Source of the DNA: Simplicispira sp. 125
GTDB taxonomy: Bacteria; Pseudomonadota; Gammaproteobacteria; Burkholderiales; Burkholderiaceae_C
Length of the DNA stretch: 64,000 nucleotides
Direction of reading: 5' to 3'
NCBI RefSeq assembly: GCF_003096555.1
Contig: NZ_QEKM01000001.1
Location: 744,001 to 808,000, forward strand
This document shows, piece after piece, positions 26,838 through 35,407 of this stretch. Position 1 is the first letter of the stretch. Each line of letters starts with the position of its first letter. A program made the translations under genes and the position numbers. Under the pieces are notes generated by a model, which had not been told where the DNA came from, did no database searches, and was given only the letters and a program-made list of their open reading frames with translations.

Positions 26838-27259
26838 TGGGACTCGGAACACTGGGTGCGGGCGGCGCGGGCCGTCCCACCTCTGAAATCAACATCATCC
26901 CCTTGGTGGATGTCATGCTGGTGCTGCTGGTGGTTTTCATCGTCACGGCGCCCTTGCTCACACATGCCGTCAAGCTGGAATTGCCGCAGGCCAGTAGCCG
27001 CCCCAATGTGAGCAAGGCCGAGCAAATCGAAATTGCGGTGCAAAAAGAGGGTCAATTGCATTGGAACGGCGTGCCCATCACGCTCACCGAACTGGAGCAG
27101 CGCGCGGACCAACTCGCCGCCAGAGCACCAGACACCGAAGTGCATCTGAAAGGCGATGAAGCCGTACCTTATGGCGACATGGCCCGAACCTTGTCCGCGC
27201 TCGCGCGCCATGGCCTGACGCGTGTCGGTTTCGTGACTCAAGCTGCGATGTCGCCTTGA
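26837..27259 (+). CDS. exbD: ExbD subunit of the TonB system
   Basis: The 140-aa protein has a single N-terminal membrane helix carrying the essential Asp (NIIPLVDVMLVLLVVFIVTA) and a periplasmic domain ending MARTLSALARHGLTRVGFVT. It is standard length for ExbD/TolR. The ATG at 26837 overlaps the exbB stop. Confidence 0.93.
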   Translation: MGLGTLGAGGAGRPTSEINIIPLVDVMLVLLVVFIVTAPLLTHAVKLELPQASSRPNVSKAEQIEIAVQKEGQLHWNGVPITLTELEQRADQLAARAPDTEVHLKGDEAVPYGDMARTLSALARHGLTRVGFVTQAAMSP

Positions 27260-27290
27260 ACCACTATTTCATGAAAACCTGGAAAACCTG

Positions 27291-28010
27291 ATGCTGTTGC
27301 GCCATCTTCTTATTGCCATGCTGGTCCTGACGTCGAGCCCCATTCGGGCTGCCGATAGCGTGCTGCTCGCTGCAGGCGCAGGCTATCGCAAACCCGTGCT
27401 GGAGCTATTGGCGAACTTCAGCAAGGTCAGTGGCGTCCGCGCGGAAGCCAGCTTCGGGAATATGAAGCAGGTCGAGACGCAGGCGCAGCAGAATCCCGAC
27501 GTCGCATTCATCGTTGGTGACCGGGTGTTCATGGAGTCCATGCAACTGGCCGAGCGCTATGTGTTGCTTGGTCAGGGTCGGCTGGTTTTGGTGCTGGCGC
27601 GCGGCCAGGCCATCGGCACTATCGCTGAGCTGAAAGAGCCTCGTTTCAAGCGCATTGCGCTGCCCGACCGGACCAAGGCGGTGTATGGCAACGCTGCCGC
27701 CACCTGCCTGCAGCGCCTGGGCCTGGACCACGCGCTGGCCGACAAGCTGCTGGAAGTGGCAACGGTACCGCAGGTAAGCACCTACGTGGCCACTGGTGAG
27801 GTCGATGCGGGCTTTATCAACCTGACCGAGGCGCTGGCGCTGGACGGGCGCGCGTATGCGCGCCTGGATGTGCCGGGCAGCTGCTACGACCCCATCGAGC
27901 TGAGCGTGGGCGTGATCAAAGGGCGCAGCGGCAGCGCTGGTGCTCGCTCCTTTCTCAACTACCTGGCAACCCCCGAGGCGCGGCGCGTGCTGGAGCGCCA
28001 CGGCCTGTGA
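27291..28010 (+). CDS. modA: ModA-like molybdate/tungstate binding protein
   Basis: The 239-aa periplasmic protein has a signal peptide (MLLRHLLIAMLVLTSSPIRA, cleaved before ADS). It has the ModA class fold: LLAAGAGYRKPVLELLANFS at the N-terminus, PDVAFIVGDRVFME, KAVYGNAAATCLQRLGL and a GEVDAGFINLTEA block. Many ModA proteins start the mature chain with a VxxAAS-type loop; here the corresponding loop is LLAAGAGYRK, so anion specificity may differ. It lies upstream of modB and modD. Confidence 0.82.
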   Translation: MLLRHLLIAMLVLTSSPIRAADSVLLAAGAGYRKPVLELLANFSKVSGVRAEASFGNMKQVETQAQQNPDVAFIVGDRVFMESMQLAERYVLLGQGRLVLVLARGQAIGTIAELKEPRFKRIALPDRTKAVYGNAAATCLQRLGLDHALADKLLEVATVPQVSTYVATGEVDAGFINLTEALALDGRAYARLDVPGSCYDPIELSVGVIKGRSGSAGARSFLNYLATPEARRVLERHGL

Positions 28011-28024
28011 GCATGGAGGCCTGA

Positions 28025-28693
28025 ATGGACGTGCTCAACGGCTGCCCCGGCGCGCCGCTGCCTCTCACGTTCAACGTGGTGGCTTGGAGCATGGCGCTGC
28101 AACTGGTGTTGGGCGGTGGCTTGGCTTGGCAGCTGGCGCGGCGCCGCTTTGCCGGGCGCGGCCTGCTCGACGCCCTGGTGACACTGCCGCTGGTGTTTCC
28201 GCCCATCGTGCTGGGCTATGGATTGCTGCTGCTTTTGGGGCGCCAGGGTTGGCTCACGCAGTGGCTGCCCGAGGGATTGCGGCCCGACATCGTTTTTACG
28301 CAGACTGGGCTGGTGGCAGCGGCATTCATTGCCGGGCTGCCTTTAATGGTCAAGCCCGCGCAGGCGGCGTTTGCCGGGGTGTCGCCGCGCCTGCGCGAGG
28401 CGGCGGCCATGCTGGGCCACCGCCCGTGGTCGGTGTTTTTGCGCGTCGACCTGCCGCTGGCGCGGCGCGGCGTCGTGGCCGGGGTGATTTTGGCGGGCGG
28501 GCGCGGGCTGGGCGAAGTGGGGCTGTCGCTGATGCTGGGCGGCAACATCGCCGGGCGCACCGAAACGCTGTCGCTGGCCATCTACAACCATGTGCTGGAC
28601 GGCAACCTGGCTTGTGCCAACACGTTGTCGCTGGTGCTGGCGGTGGCCGCGCTGCTGGCTTTTGTTCTGTTACGCCGTTTGGGAGCGCTATGA
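28025..28693 (+). CDS. modB: ModB-like molybdate ABC permease
   Basis: The 222-aa permease has five to six membrane segments and the binding-protein-dependent transport EAA loop (LREAAAMLGHRPWSVFLRVDLP). It also has the ModB-like ALVTLPLVFPPIVLGYGLL and GRGLGEVGLSLMLGGNIAGRT. No modC ATPase gene is adjacent: the next gene is modD. The missing ATPase must be supplied by the host or by another ATPase of this island. Confidence 0.88.
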   Translation: MDVLNGCPGAPLPLTFNVVAWSMALQLVLGGGLAWQLARRRFAGRGLLDALVTLPLVFPPIVLGYGLLLLLGRQGWLTQWLPEGLRPDIVFTQTGLVAAAFIAGLPLMVKPAQAAFAGVSPRLREAAAMLGHRPWSVFLRVDLPLARRGVVAGVILAGGRGLGEVGLSLMLGGNIAGRTETLSLAIYNHVLDGNLACANTLSLVLAVAALLAFVLLRRLGAL

Positions 28694-29541
28694 ATTCCGT
28701 TTTTTTTGACCACGCCACCATCGATGCCTGGATTGCCGAGGATGCGCCTCTGCTCGACCTGACCACGCACCTGCTGCAGATCGATACGCAGCAGGCGGAT
28801 ATTTGCTTCTCCGTGCGCGAGTCCTGCATGGCCGCCTGCACCGAAGAGGCAGCGCGCGTGGTGCAGCATTGTGGTGGCGAGGTGCAGCGCTGCTTGCCTA
28901 GCGGCACGCGGGTGGTAGCGGGCGATGTGCTGTTGGTCGCTACCGGTCAAGCGACAAGCCTTTTGCGCGCATGGAAAGTGGTGCAGAACTTGCTCGAATA
29001 TGCCTGCGGCGTGGCTGGTGCCACGGCGCGCATGGTGCAGGCGGTGCATGCCGCAGCGCCTGGTGTGGCGGTGTTGACCACGCGCAAACATTCACCCGGC
29101 CTGCGCCGCATTGCGCTCAAGTCCACACTCTGCGGTGGGGCCTTTCCACATCGACTCAGTGTTGGCGAGACGGTTTTGGTATTCCCTCAGCACCGCGCAC
29201 TGCTGGGCGATTGGAGTGCGCTGCAAATGCGCCTGACGGCTGTGGCCCCGGCGCTCGCTGAGAAAAAATGCGTAATCGAAGTGCATACGCTGGAAGAGGC
29301 CTTGCTGGCGGCCCAAGTCGGCGCCAACGTTGTGCAGTTCGACAAAGCCAGTGCAGACCAACTGCGCGAGTGGTGTCCGCTATTCCGGGCGCAGCACCCG
29401 CATATGGCCTTGCTGGCGGCTGGCGGCATCAACGGGCACAACGCCGCCGACTACGCCGCCACTGGCGTTGATGCGCTTGTCACCAGTAGCCTTCACCATG
29501 CTCTACCGGTCGATATCGGCGTGCAGGTAATGCCAATATGA
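28690..29541 (+). CDS. modD: ModD, nicotinate-nucleotide pyrophosphorylase-like molybdenum-transport protein
   Basis: The 283-aa protein resembles quinolinate phosphoribosyltransferase (NadC). It has an N-terminal LLDLTTHLLQI block, the ARMVQAVHAAAPGVAVLTTRK segment, and a C-terminal barrel including ANVVQFDKASADQLREW and LLAAGGINGHNAADYAATGVD. ModD paralogues are encoded in molybdenum-transport operons of several proteobacteria; their reaction has not been established to my knowledge. It overlaps modB by ATGA-type coupling and ends the island. Confidence 0.87.
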   Translation: MNSVFFDHATIDAWIAEDAPLLDLTTHLLQIDTQQADICFSVRESCMAACTEEAARVVQHCGGEVQRCLPSGTRVVAGDVLLVATGQATSLLRAWKVVQNLLEYACGVAGATARMVQAVHAAAPGVAVLTTRKHSPGLRRIALKSTLCGGAFPHRLSVGETVLVFPQHRALLGDWSALQMRLTAVAPALAEKKCVIEVHTLEEALLAAQVGANVVQFDKASADQLREWCPLFRAQHPHMALLAAGGINGHNAADYAATGVDALVTSSLHHALPVDIGVQVMPI

Positions 29542-29884
29542 TCGATTCTCAAATCAGTGGTGCGGAAAGGAGTGTCGTAGCTATGGCGACATGGCCTACG
29601 CCACCCAGAGAGCGATGGTAGCGATCATGGCTTCTCAAGCCGGGGACTTCAGCAACCTGCAATGCTGCCTCGAGACCATCAAATTCGATCGAGACTGCGA
29701 TAGCGTTGCCACCCGCTGCTACTTGTTCTGCGTCGCCCTAATGAACGCGAACTTATGCGGGACGAGACGTAGTTGTGCATTTGCACTTATCTACCTGGCG
29801 TTCACGAAAATCGCGCTGAGTCATTTCCTATGAACACCAGCATGTGCTCGTGCACGATTCGGTAGCAGCATCCGAGAGGGCAGA
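29542..29884. other. Intergenic stretch between metal island and LysR gene
   Basis: This 343-bp stretch has lower coding quality than its surroundings. A weak 80-codon frame at 29591-29833 has no recognisable features, and I do not believe it is a gene. The stretch marks the junction between cargo and the conserved transfer module and should contain the LysR promoter. No repeat, IS end or terminator hairpin was found. Confidence 0.6.
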
Positions 29885-30775
29885 ATGGAAATTCGGCATT
29901 TGCGTTGTTTCGTGGCCGTGGCAGAAGAACTCCATTTCGCGCGCGCGGCAGAGAAGCTGCACATCGAACAATCACCCCTGTCGCGAGCGATCAAGGAACT
30001 TGAATCCGATCTGGGTGTTCTGTTGTTCGAGCGCACCACCCGCTGCACGCGGTTGACGCACGCAGGGCGGGTGTTCCTGGAGCATGTACCCCGTATTTTC
30101 GCTGCACTGCAACAAGCTCGTGAAAGTGTGAAGGCTGTGGCGGCAGGCTACTATGGGCAATTGCGAATTGCATTGTCGGACTGCCTGTCTCAAGCTCGTT
30201 TGTCAGCCTTACTGACCCTGTGCCGAGAGCAGGAGCCCGAGGTGGATATACGCTTGTACGAGGTGCCCTTTGCGCAGCAGATGAGAGGCTTGTGCTGCGA
30301 CCTGTACGATGCCGGTTTCGCACAATCGGCAGAGGTGGACGACGGTTTGATTGCATTACCCGTGTGGAATGATCCCATGGTCGTCGCTGTCCCGGTGCGG
30401 CATCCTTTGCTCGCATACAAGAAGCTGCCGCTGGACGAGATACTGCGCTACCCATTGGTGCTGTGCGACCCAGATGTCAGTGAAGGGTGTAGCCGACAAC
30501 TCGCCAAGGTGCTGCGTTCCAACCACCGAGAGCCAATTGTGGCTGAACAGGTAGCGAGCCACGAATTGATGATCACGTTGGTAGCTGCCGGCTTCGGCCT
30601 CGGCTTTGCTACCGAGGCACACCTGTCGACGTGCAATCACCCCGCCATCGTGACCCGTCCGCTTGCGGGCCGCACGCCCCTGCTTACGACATACCTGCTG
30701 CGCCGAAATACTGAGCCGCCGCAGGAATTGAGCCGCTTTATCGAACGAATTAATCCGGTGTGGCCAGTCCGATAG
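29885..30775 (+). CDS. LysR-family regulator of the ICE transfer module
   Basis: The 296-aa protein has an N-terminal LysR HTH (residues 1-60: EIRHLRCFVAVAEELHFARAA and SPLSRAIKELESDLGVLLFER) and a periplasmic-binding-like effector domain. Tn4371-like ICEs usually encode a LysR regulator immediately upstream of traG, and this one takes that position. Its ligand and operator are unknown. A GAGGGCAG ribosome site precedes the ATG. Confidence 0.9.
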   Translation: MEIRHLRCFVAVAEELHFARAAEKLHIEQSPLSRAIKELESDLGVLLFERTTRCTRLTHAGRVFLEHVPRIFAALQQARESVKAVAAGYYGQLRIALSDCLSQARLSALLTLCREQEPEVDIRLYEVPFAQQMRGLCCDLYDAGFAQSAEVDDGLIALPVWNDPMVVAVPVRHPLLAYKKLPLDEILRYPLVLCDPDVSEGCSRQLAKVLRSNHREPIVAEQVASHELMITLVAAGFGLGFATEAHLSTCNHPAIVTRPLAGRTPLLTTYLLRRNTEPPQELSRFIERINPVWPVR

Positions 30776-30799
30776 CCCACCTTCTGTATGGTGACCGCG

Positions 30800-31057
30800 A
30801 TGAAACCTCTGTCCCACTTCTCCACATTGTTGTTTACGCTGGTGTTGTCTGCGTGCAGCCCTTCCCCGGCCATCGATACGGTGGAATCGCTTGCTGCCAA
30901 CCCCGAACGACTGAAGGCACTGCGCCTGCAATGCAAACTTGAGCGCGCCAAGCTCGGCGATGAACTCTGTAACCGGGTGGCGGAAGCGACGAACCGACGC
31001 TTTCTCGGTGATCGTAAAACAACCGACACACCACCGAAAGATCCTGCCAAGTTCTGA
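30800..31057 (+). CDS. EexN-like entry-exclusion lipoprotein
   Basis: The 85-aa protein starts with a lipoprotein signal and lipobox (LLFTLVLSACSP, Cys at about residue 19). It continues with LAANPERLKALRLQCKLER and LGDELCNRVAEATNRRF, the pattern I associate with EexN family lipoproteins of IncP-like and Tn4371-like transfer regions. Such proteins reduce redundant transfer into cells that already carry the element. The ATG at 30800 gives a normal signal length; one at 30788 is possible. A strong terminator follows at 31108-31130. Confidence 0.82.
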   Translation: MKPLSHFSTLLFTLVLSACSPSPAIDTVESLAANPERLKALRLQCKLERAKLGDELCNRVAEATNRRFLGDRKTTDTPPKDPAKF

Positions 31058-31107
31058 TCTTGGACGAATTGCAAAAAAGCTGCATTATTTGCTCGATACG
31101 CCGCAGC

Positions 31108-31130
31108 ATGCCGCCGCTCGCGGCATTTTT
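31108..31130 (+). terminator. Rho-independent terminator before traG
   Basis: ATGCCGC (31108-31114) and GCGGCAT (31120-31126) form a perfect 7-bp GC-rich stem with a 5-base loop, running directly into five T residues (31126-31130). It lies 50 bp after the lipoprotein stop, so lysR/eexN transcripts end here and traG-trb has a separate promoter in 31131-31277. Confidence 0.85.
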
Positions 31131-31277
31131 ATTGGCTTCGCCGCTACGGGAATTGATGCCTTGTAGAGCATCGTTGTTCCGATAACGGTCTTTGACCGAC
31201 TTTGATCCAGCCCTCAGTCTCGAGTGTGCGGCACGTTTTCGTGCCTCTTGCCGCGCAGGAGAAATTGGGAGGTCAGG

Positions 31278-33278
31278 ATGCAAGGTCAAGGTGTGCTATT
31301 CGGGCAGATCGCCGCTGTCTTCGGCATCGTGGTCGCTGGCGTGTGGAGCGCCACACAATGGACTGCCGCCACCCTGGGCTATCAAGCACGCCTTGGCTCG
31401 CCCTGGTTCGATTTCTCTGGCACACCGGTCTATCACCCCTGGCGGCTTTTCGAGTGGTGGTTCTTCTTCGATGCCTACGCACCGCATGTCTTTGACATCG
31501 GAGGCGCAATCGCAGGTAGCAGCGGTTTGGTGGCTGTGGTGGTTGCCATCTCCATGTCGGTATGGCGCTCGCGGCAATCCAAGCTGGTCACCACCTACGG
31601 CTCGGCACGCTGGGCCCATGCCACTGACATCCGCGAGGCCGGGCTGACCCAGCCTGACGGTGTCTTCCTCGGCCAGCATGACGGGCAATACCTCCGACAT
31701 GAAGGCCCCGAACACATCCTGACCTTTGCGCCGACACGTTCGGGCAAAGGTGTCGGCCTGGTGGTCCCCACGCTGCTCTCCTGGCCGGCTTCCGCCGTGA
31801 TCCACGACATCAAGGGCGAGAACTGGTCCATCACCGCAGGTTGGCGCTCCCGCTTCTCGCACTGCCTGCTGTTCAACCCCACCGATGCCAAGTCGGCCGC
31901 CTACAACCCGCTGCTGGAGGTGCGGCGCGGCGCACATCAGGTGCGCGACGTGCAGAACATCGCCGACATCCTGGTCGATCCCGAAGGCGCCCTGGAGCGC
32001 CGCAACCACTGGGAAAAGACTTCGCACGCACTGCTGGTCGGCGCCATCCTGCACGTGCTCTATGCAGGCGAAGACAAGACGTTGCGCGGCGTCGCCAATT
32101 TCCTGTCCGATCCGGCATGCCCGTTCGAGTTGACATTGCACCGGATGATGACGACGCGGCACCTGGGTGATGCGCCGCATCCCGTCGTCGCCTCAGCCGC
32201 ACGCGAAGTGCTCAACAAGAGCGACAACGAGCGCTCGGGCGTGCTGTCTACGGCCATGTCGTTTCTTGGTCTGTACCGCGACCCCACGGTGGCCGAAGTC
32301 ACCTCGCGTTGCGACTGGCGCATTGCCGACCTGATTTCTGCCGAGCACCCGGTATCGCTGTACCTGGTGGTCCCTCCATCCGACATCAGCCGCACCAAGC
32401 CGCTGGTGCGCCTGATCCTCAACCAGATCGGTCGGCGGTTGACCGAATCGCTCGACGGCTCGGACGGCATCGCACGCCGCCACAAACTGCTGTTGATGCT
32501 CGACGAATTCCCTGCGCTGGGTCGCCTGGACTTCTTCGAGACGGCGCTGGCGTTCATGGCCGGCTACGGCATCCGCAGTTTCCTGATCGCGCAGTCGCTC
32601 AACCAGATCGACAAAGCCTACGGTCAGAACCATTCGATCCTCGACAACTGCCATGTGCGGGTGACGTTCGCCACCAACGACGAGCGCACGGCCAAGCGCA
32701 TTTCCGAAACCCTCGGAACGGCCACGGAACTGCGCGCGCAGCGCAACTATGCAGGCCATCGGCTCTCTCCGTGGCTGGGCCACCTGATGGTCTCGCGCCA
32801 GGAAACGGCAAGGCCGCTGCTCACCCCTGGGGAGGTGATGCAGCTCCCACCCGATCAAGCGGTGATCATGGTGTCGGGCGTTGCACCGATCAAGGCCAAG
32901 AAGCTGCGCTACTTCGCGGACGCCAATTTCAAACAGCGCGTGCTGCCTGCGCCTGTGCTTGCACCCAGCCACTACACCGATGCGCCGCCCACACGGCCCG
33001 ACGACTGGAGCGGTCTGGCCATCCCAGCCGCCCCAACGACACCAGCCGCAGGCCTGGCCGATGGTGAAACCGGCACCGCCGATGACGGTAGTCCGCGCCG
33101 GCAACCCGAGCTGTCCGAGGCTGCCGAGTACAGCCATGAAGAGTTTCCGCAGGCCAACGACCTGGCGCTGCTCGATGACGACGACCTGCCACTACCCCTT
33201 CCCCGTCAGCTCGATCCGGCCATGCAGCGCACGGCCCGACTGGCGTCCCTCGACCCTGACGACGGAATCCAGCTATGA
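31278..33278 (+). CDS. traG: TraG/VirD4 coupling protein
   Basis: The 666-aa inner-membrane ATPase links the relaxosome to the mating channel. Two N-terminal membrane segments lie within residues 1-100. Walker A is FAPTRSGKGVGLVVPTLLSW and Walker B is KLLLMLDEFPALGRLDFFE, with the VirD4 motif SQSLNQIDKAYG nearby. The last ~100 residues are acidic and low complexity, probably for substrate docking. The ATG at 31278 is preceded by GGGAGG. It overlaps copG by 4 bases and starts the long tra/trb operon. Confidence 0.95.
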   Translation: MQGQGVLFGQIAAVFGIVVAGVWSATQWTAATLGYQARLGSPWFDFSGTPVYHPWRLFEWWFFFDAYAPHVFDIGGAIAGSSGLVAVVVAISMSVWRSRQSKLVTTYGSARWAHATDIREAGLTQPDGVFLGQHDGQYLRHEGPEHILTFAPTRSGKGVGLVVPTLLSWPASAVIHDIKGENWSITAGWRSRFSHCLLFNPTDAKSAAYNPLLEVRRGAHQVRDVQNIADILVDPEGALERRNHWEKTSHALLVGAILHVLYAGEDKTLRGVANFLSDPACPFELTLHRMMTTRHLGDAPHPVVASAAREVLNKSDNERSGVLSTAMSFLGLYRDPTVAEVTSRCDWRIADLISAEHPVSLYLVVPPSDISRTKPLVRLILNQIGRRLTESLDGSDGIARRHKLLLMLDEFPALGRLDFFETALAFMAGYGIRSFLIAQSLNQIDKAYGQNHSILDNCHVRVTFATNDERTAKRISETLGTATELRAQRNYAGHRLSPWLGHLMVSRQETARPLLTPGEVMQLPPDQAVIMVSGVAPIKAKKLRYFADANFKQRVLPAPVLAPSHYTDAPPTRPDDWSGLAIPAAPTTPAAGLADGETGTADDGSPRRQPELSEAAEYSHEEFPQANDLALLDDDDLPLPLPRQLDPAMQRTARLASLDPDDGIQL

Positions 33279-33739
33279 GCCAAACCCGCCTCAATCTCTT
33301 CATTCAACCCGAGCACGCCAAGCGCCTGGACGAGTTGGCCGCTATGAAGGGGATCTCCAAGTCGTCCATCGTCGCGGCAGCGCTCGCGTCCTGGCTGTCG
33401 CCGGACGCGGGCGACCAGCGCGAGGCGGCCATCGCCAAGCGGCTCGACCGACTGACCCGCCAATTCGAGCGGCTGGAGCGCGATCAGAACATCGAAATCG
33501 AAACGCTGGCGCTGTTCATCCGCTACTTCCTGACCGTCAGCACGCCGGTGCCCGAGGCGCACCAGGAAGCAGCCCGAGCCCAGGGCAAGGCGCGCTTCGA
33601 GCAGTTCGTCGAACAGTTGGGCCGTCACCTGCTGCGCGGGCGCAGCCTGGTGCGCGACGTGGTCGAAGAGCTTCAACCCGACACCGCGCGGCTCCATGAG
33701 ACGGCAGCCAAGGCCGAAGCGCAGGAGCGATCCCAGTGA
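33275..33739 (+). CDS. CopG-type ribbon-helix-helix protein
   Basis: The 154-aa protein has an N-terminal ribbon-helix-helix (TRLNLFIQPEHAKRLDELA, then GISKSSIVAAAL) and a helical C-terminal region. In Tn4371-like elements and IncP-related systems such a gene sits between traG and trbB. It probably autoregulates the trb operon or assists the relaxosome. It overlaps both neighbours by 4 bases. Confidence 0.85.
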   Translation: MSQTRLNLFIQPEHAKRLDELAAMKGISKSSIVAAALASWLSPDAGDQREAAIAKRLDRLTRQFERLERDQNIEIETLALFIRYFLTVSTPVPEAHQEAARAQGKARFEQFVEQLGRHLLRGRSLVRDVVEELQPDTARLHETAAKAEAQERSQ

Positions 33740-34755
33740 GTGGCGCTCCCCCATCGCCCATGGCGACCTCGCTGGACCGTCGCATCCGCATGCTGCGCAC
33801 GGCCATGGGGCCGGTGATCGCAGCAGCACTGGAAGACCCAGACGTGGTGGAAATCATGCTCAACCCCGACCGGACCCTCTGGATCGACCGGCTGTCGTCG
33901 GGCCGTGCACCGCTGGGCGTGGAGCTGTCCGAAGCGGACGGCGAACGCATCATCCGCCTGGTCGCGGCCCACGTCGGCGCGGAGGTGCATCGCGGCCAGC
34001 CGTTGCTGACCGCAGAGCTGCCAGAAACCGGCGAGCGCTTCGAGGGCATCCTGCCGCCGGCCGCGCCGGGGCCGGCCTTTGCGTTGCGCAAGCGCGCTGT
34101 GGGCGTGATCCCGCTGGCGCGCTATGTCACCGACGGGATGATGACCGCCGACCAGGCGAGCTTTCTGGTGGAGGCCGTGCGCGAACGGCAAAACATCCTG
34201 ATCGCTGGGGGTACCAGCACTGGCAAGACCACGCTCGCAAATGCCTTGCTGGCCGAGATTGCCGCCACCGGCGACCGTGTGCTGGTGCTTGAAGACACCG
34301 TAGAGCTGCAATGCGCGGCCCGTGACCATGTGCCGCTGCGCACGCGCCAGGGCGTGGTGTCCATGCAGGAGCTGGTGCGTTCCTCCATGCGCCTGCGCCC
34401 GGACCGTGTCGTCGTGGGCGAAGTGCGCGGCGGCGAGGCGCTGGACCTTATCAAGGTCTGGGGCACGGGCCACCCCGGAGGCATCGCCACCATCCATGCG
34501 GGCTCCGCGCTGGGCGCGTTGCTGCGCCTGGAGCAGTTGATCCTCGAAGTGGCGGTCAATCCGCCCCGCGCGCTGATCGCCGAGGCCGTCAATGTCGTGA
34601 TTCACATCGCCGGGCGTGGGTACAGGCGCCGCATCGCCCAGATCGCCCGTGTGGTCGGCTTCGACGCCTCCAGCTACCAGCTCGGCGACGCCCTGGCGCA
34701 ACCACTTCCCTCCGTTCCCGTCCCTTCCTCAACCCAACCTGGAGAACTTCCATGA
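33736..34755 (+). CDS. trbB: TrbB, secretion ATPase of the conjugative channel
   Basis: The 339-aa VirB11-family hexameric ATPase has Walker A IAGGTSTGKTTLANALLAEI, the Asp box VLVLEDTVELQC and Walker B SMRLRPDRVVVGEVRGGEAL. The His box is GHPGGIATIHAGSALGALLR. It powers pilus assembly and substrate transfer from the cytoplasmic face. Confidence 0.95.
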   Translation: MSGAPPSPMATSLDRRIRMLRTAMGPVIAAALEDPDVVEIMLNPDRTLWIDRLSSGRAPLGVELSEADGERIIRLVAAHVGAEVHRGQPLLTAELPETGERFEGILPPAAPGPAFALRKRAVGVIPLARYVTDGMMTADQASFLVEAVRERQNILIAGGTSTGKTTLANALLAEIAATGDRVLVLEDTVELQCAARDHVPLRTRQGVVSMQELVRSSMRLRPDRVVVGEVRGGEALDLIKVWGTGHPGGIATIHAGSALGALLRLEQLILEVAVNPPRALIAEAVNVVIHIAGRGYRRRIAQIARVVGFDASSYQLGDALAQPLPSVPVPSSTQPGELP

Positions 34756-35129
34756 CACACGCTACTGCTTTCCGTTTTTCTGCAAATCCGCATTCCAAGT
34801 TTTCGGGGCTCCAGGTCCTCGCCCGTCCTGCCATGCAGGGCCTGCTGCTGGGCGCGCTGCTGCTGCTCCTGGCCGGCACCGCGCAGGCCGCGGGTTCCAG
34901 CATGCCCTGGGAGGGGCCGCTGCAAGCCATCCTGGAGTCCATCCAGGGGCCGGTGGCCAAGATCATCGCGGTGATCATCATCATCTCGACCGGGCTGGCG
35001 CTCGCGTTTGGCGACATGTCGGGTGGGTTTCGCAAGCTGATCCAGATCGTCTTCGGCCTGTCCATCGCTTTCGCGGCGTCCTCGTTCTTCCTGTCGTTCT
35101 TCAGCTTCTCGGGCGGGGCGGTCGTATGA
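34752..35129 (+). CDS. trbC: TrbC pilin precursor
   Basis: The 125-aa VirB2-like pilin has a long basic leader and a hydrophobic signal (LLLGALLLLLAGTAQAAGSS) cleaved near AQA. Two hydrophobic helices follow (AKIIAVIIIISTGLALAFGD and a C-terminal FGLSIAFAASSFFLSFFSF). It is the likely substrate of TraF processing. It overlaps trbB and trbD by ATGA. Confidence 0.93.
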   Translation: MTHATAFRFSANPHSKFSGLQVLARPAMQGLLLGALLLLLAGTAQAAGSSMPWEGPLQAILESIQGPVAKIIAVIIIISTGLALAFGDMSGGFRKLIQIVFGLSIAFAASSFFLSFFSFSGGAVV

Positions 35130-35398
35130 GCCCGCGCGAAAGCATCTCGGCGGGTTTCGAGGTACCGCTGCACCGCTCACTGGCCGAGCCCATCCTGCTG
35201 GGCGGCGCGCCCCGCACCGTGGCCATCGCCATGGGCACGCTGTCCGCTGCCGTGGGGCTGGGCCTGCAACTGTGGATTCCGGGAGCCGTGCTCTGGATTA
35301 CCGGCCATGCGCTGGCGGTTTTGGGGGCACGCGTGGATCCGCAGTTCATGCAGGTCTTCGCGCGGCACATCAAGCACAAGCCGCTGTTGGATGTGTGA
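35126..35398 (+). CDS. trbD: TrbD (VirB3-like) inner-membrane protein
   Basis: The 90-aa protein has the VirB3 pattern: FEVPLHRSLAEPILLGGAPR, then two adjacent hydrophobic segments, then a short polar tail. VirB3 proteins associate with the VirB4/TrbE ATPase encoded next. The start overlaps the trbC stop. Confidence 0.93.
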   Translation: MSPRESISAGFEVPLHRSLAEPILLGGAPRTVAIAMGTLSAAVGLGLQLWIPGAVLWITGHALAVLGARVDPQFMQVFARHIKHKPLLDV

Positions 35399-35407
35399 GG
35401 GGATGCC

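Noticed and set aside
29591..29833. 80-codon frame between modD and lysR
   Set aside because: No ribosome site of quality, no recognisable features, and unusual composition compared with neighbouring genes.
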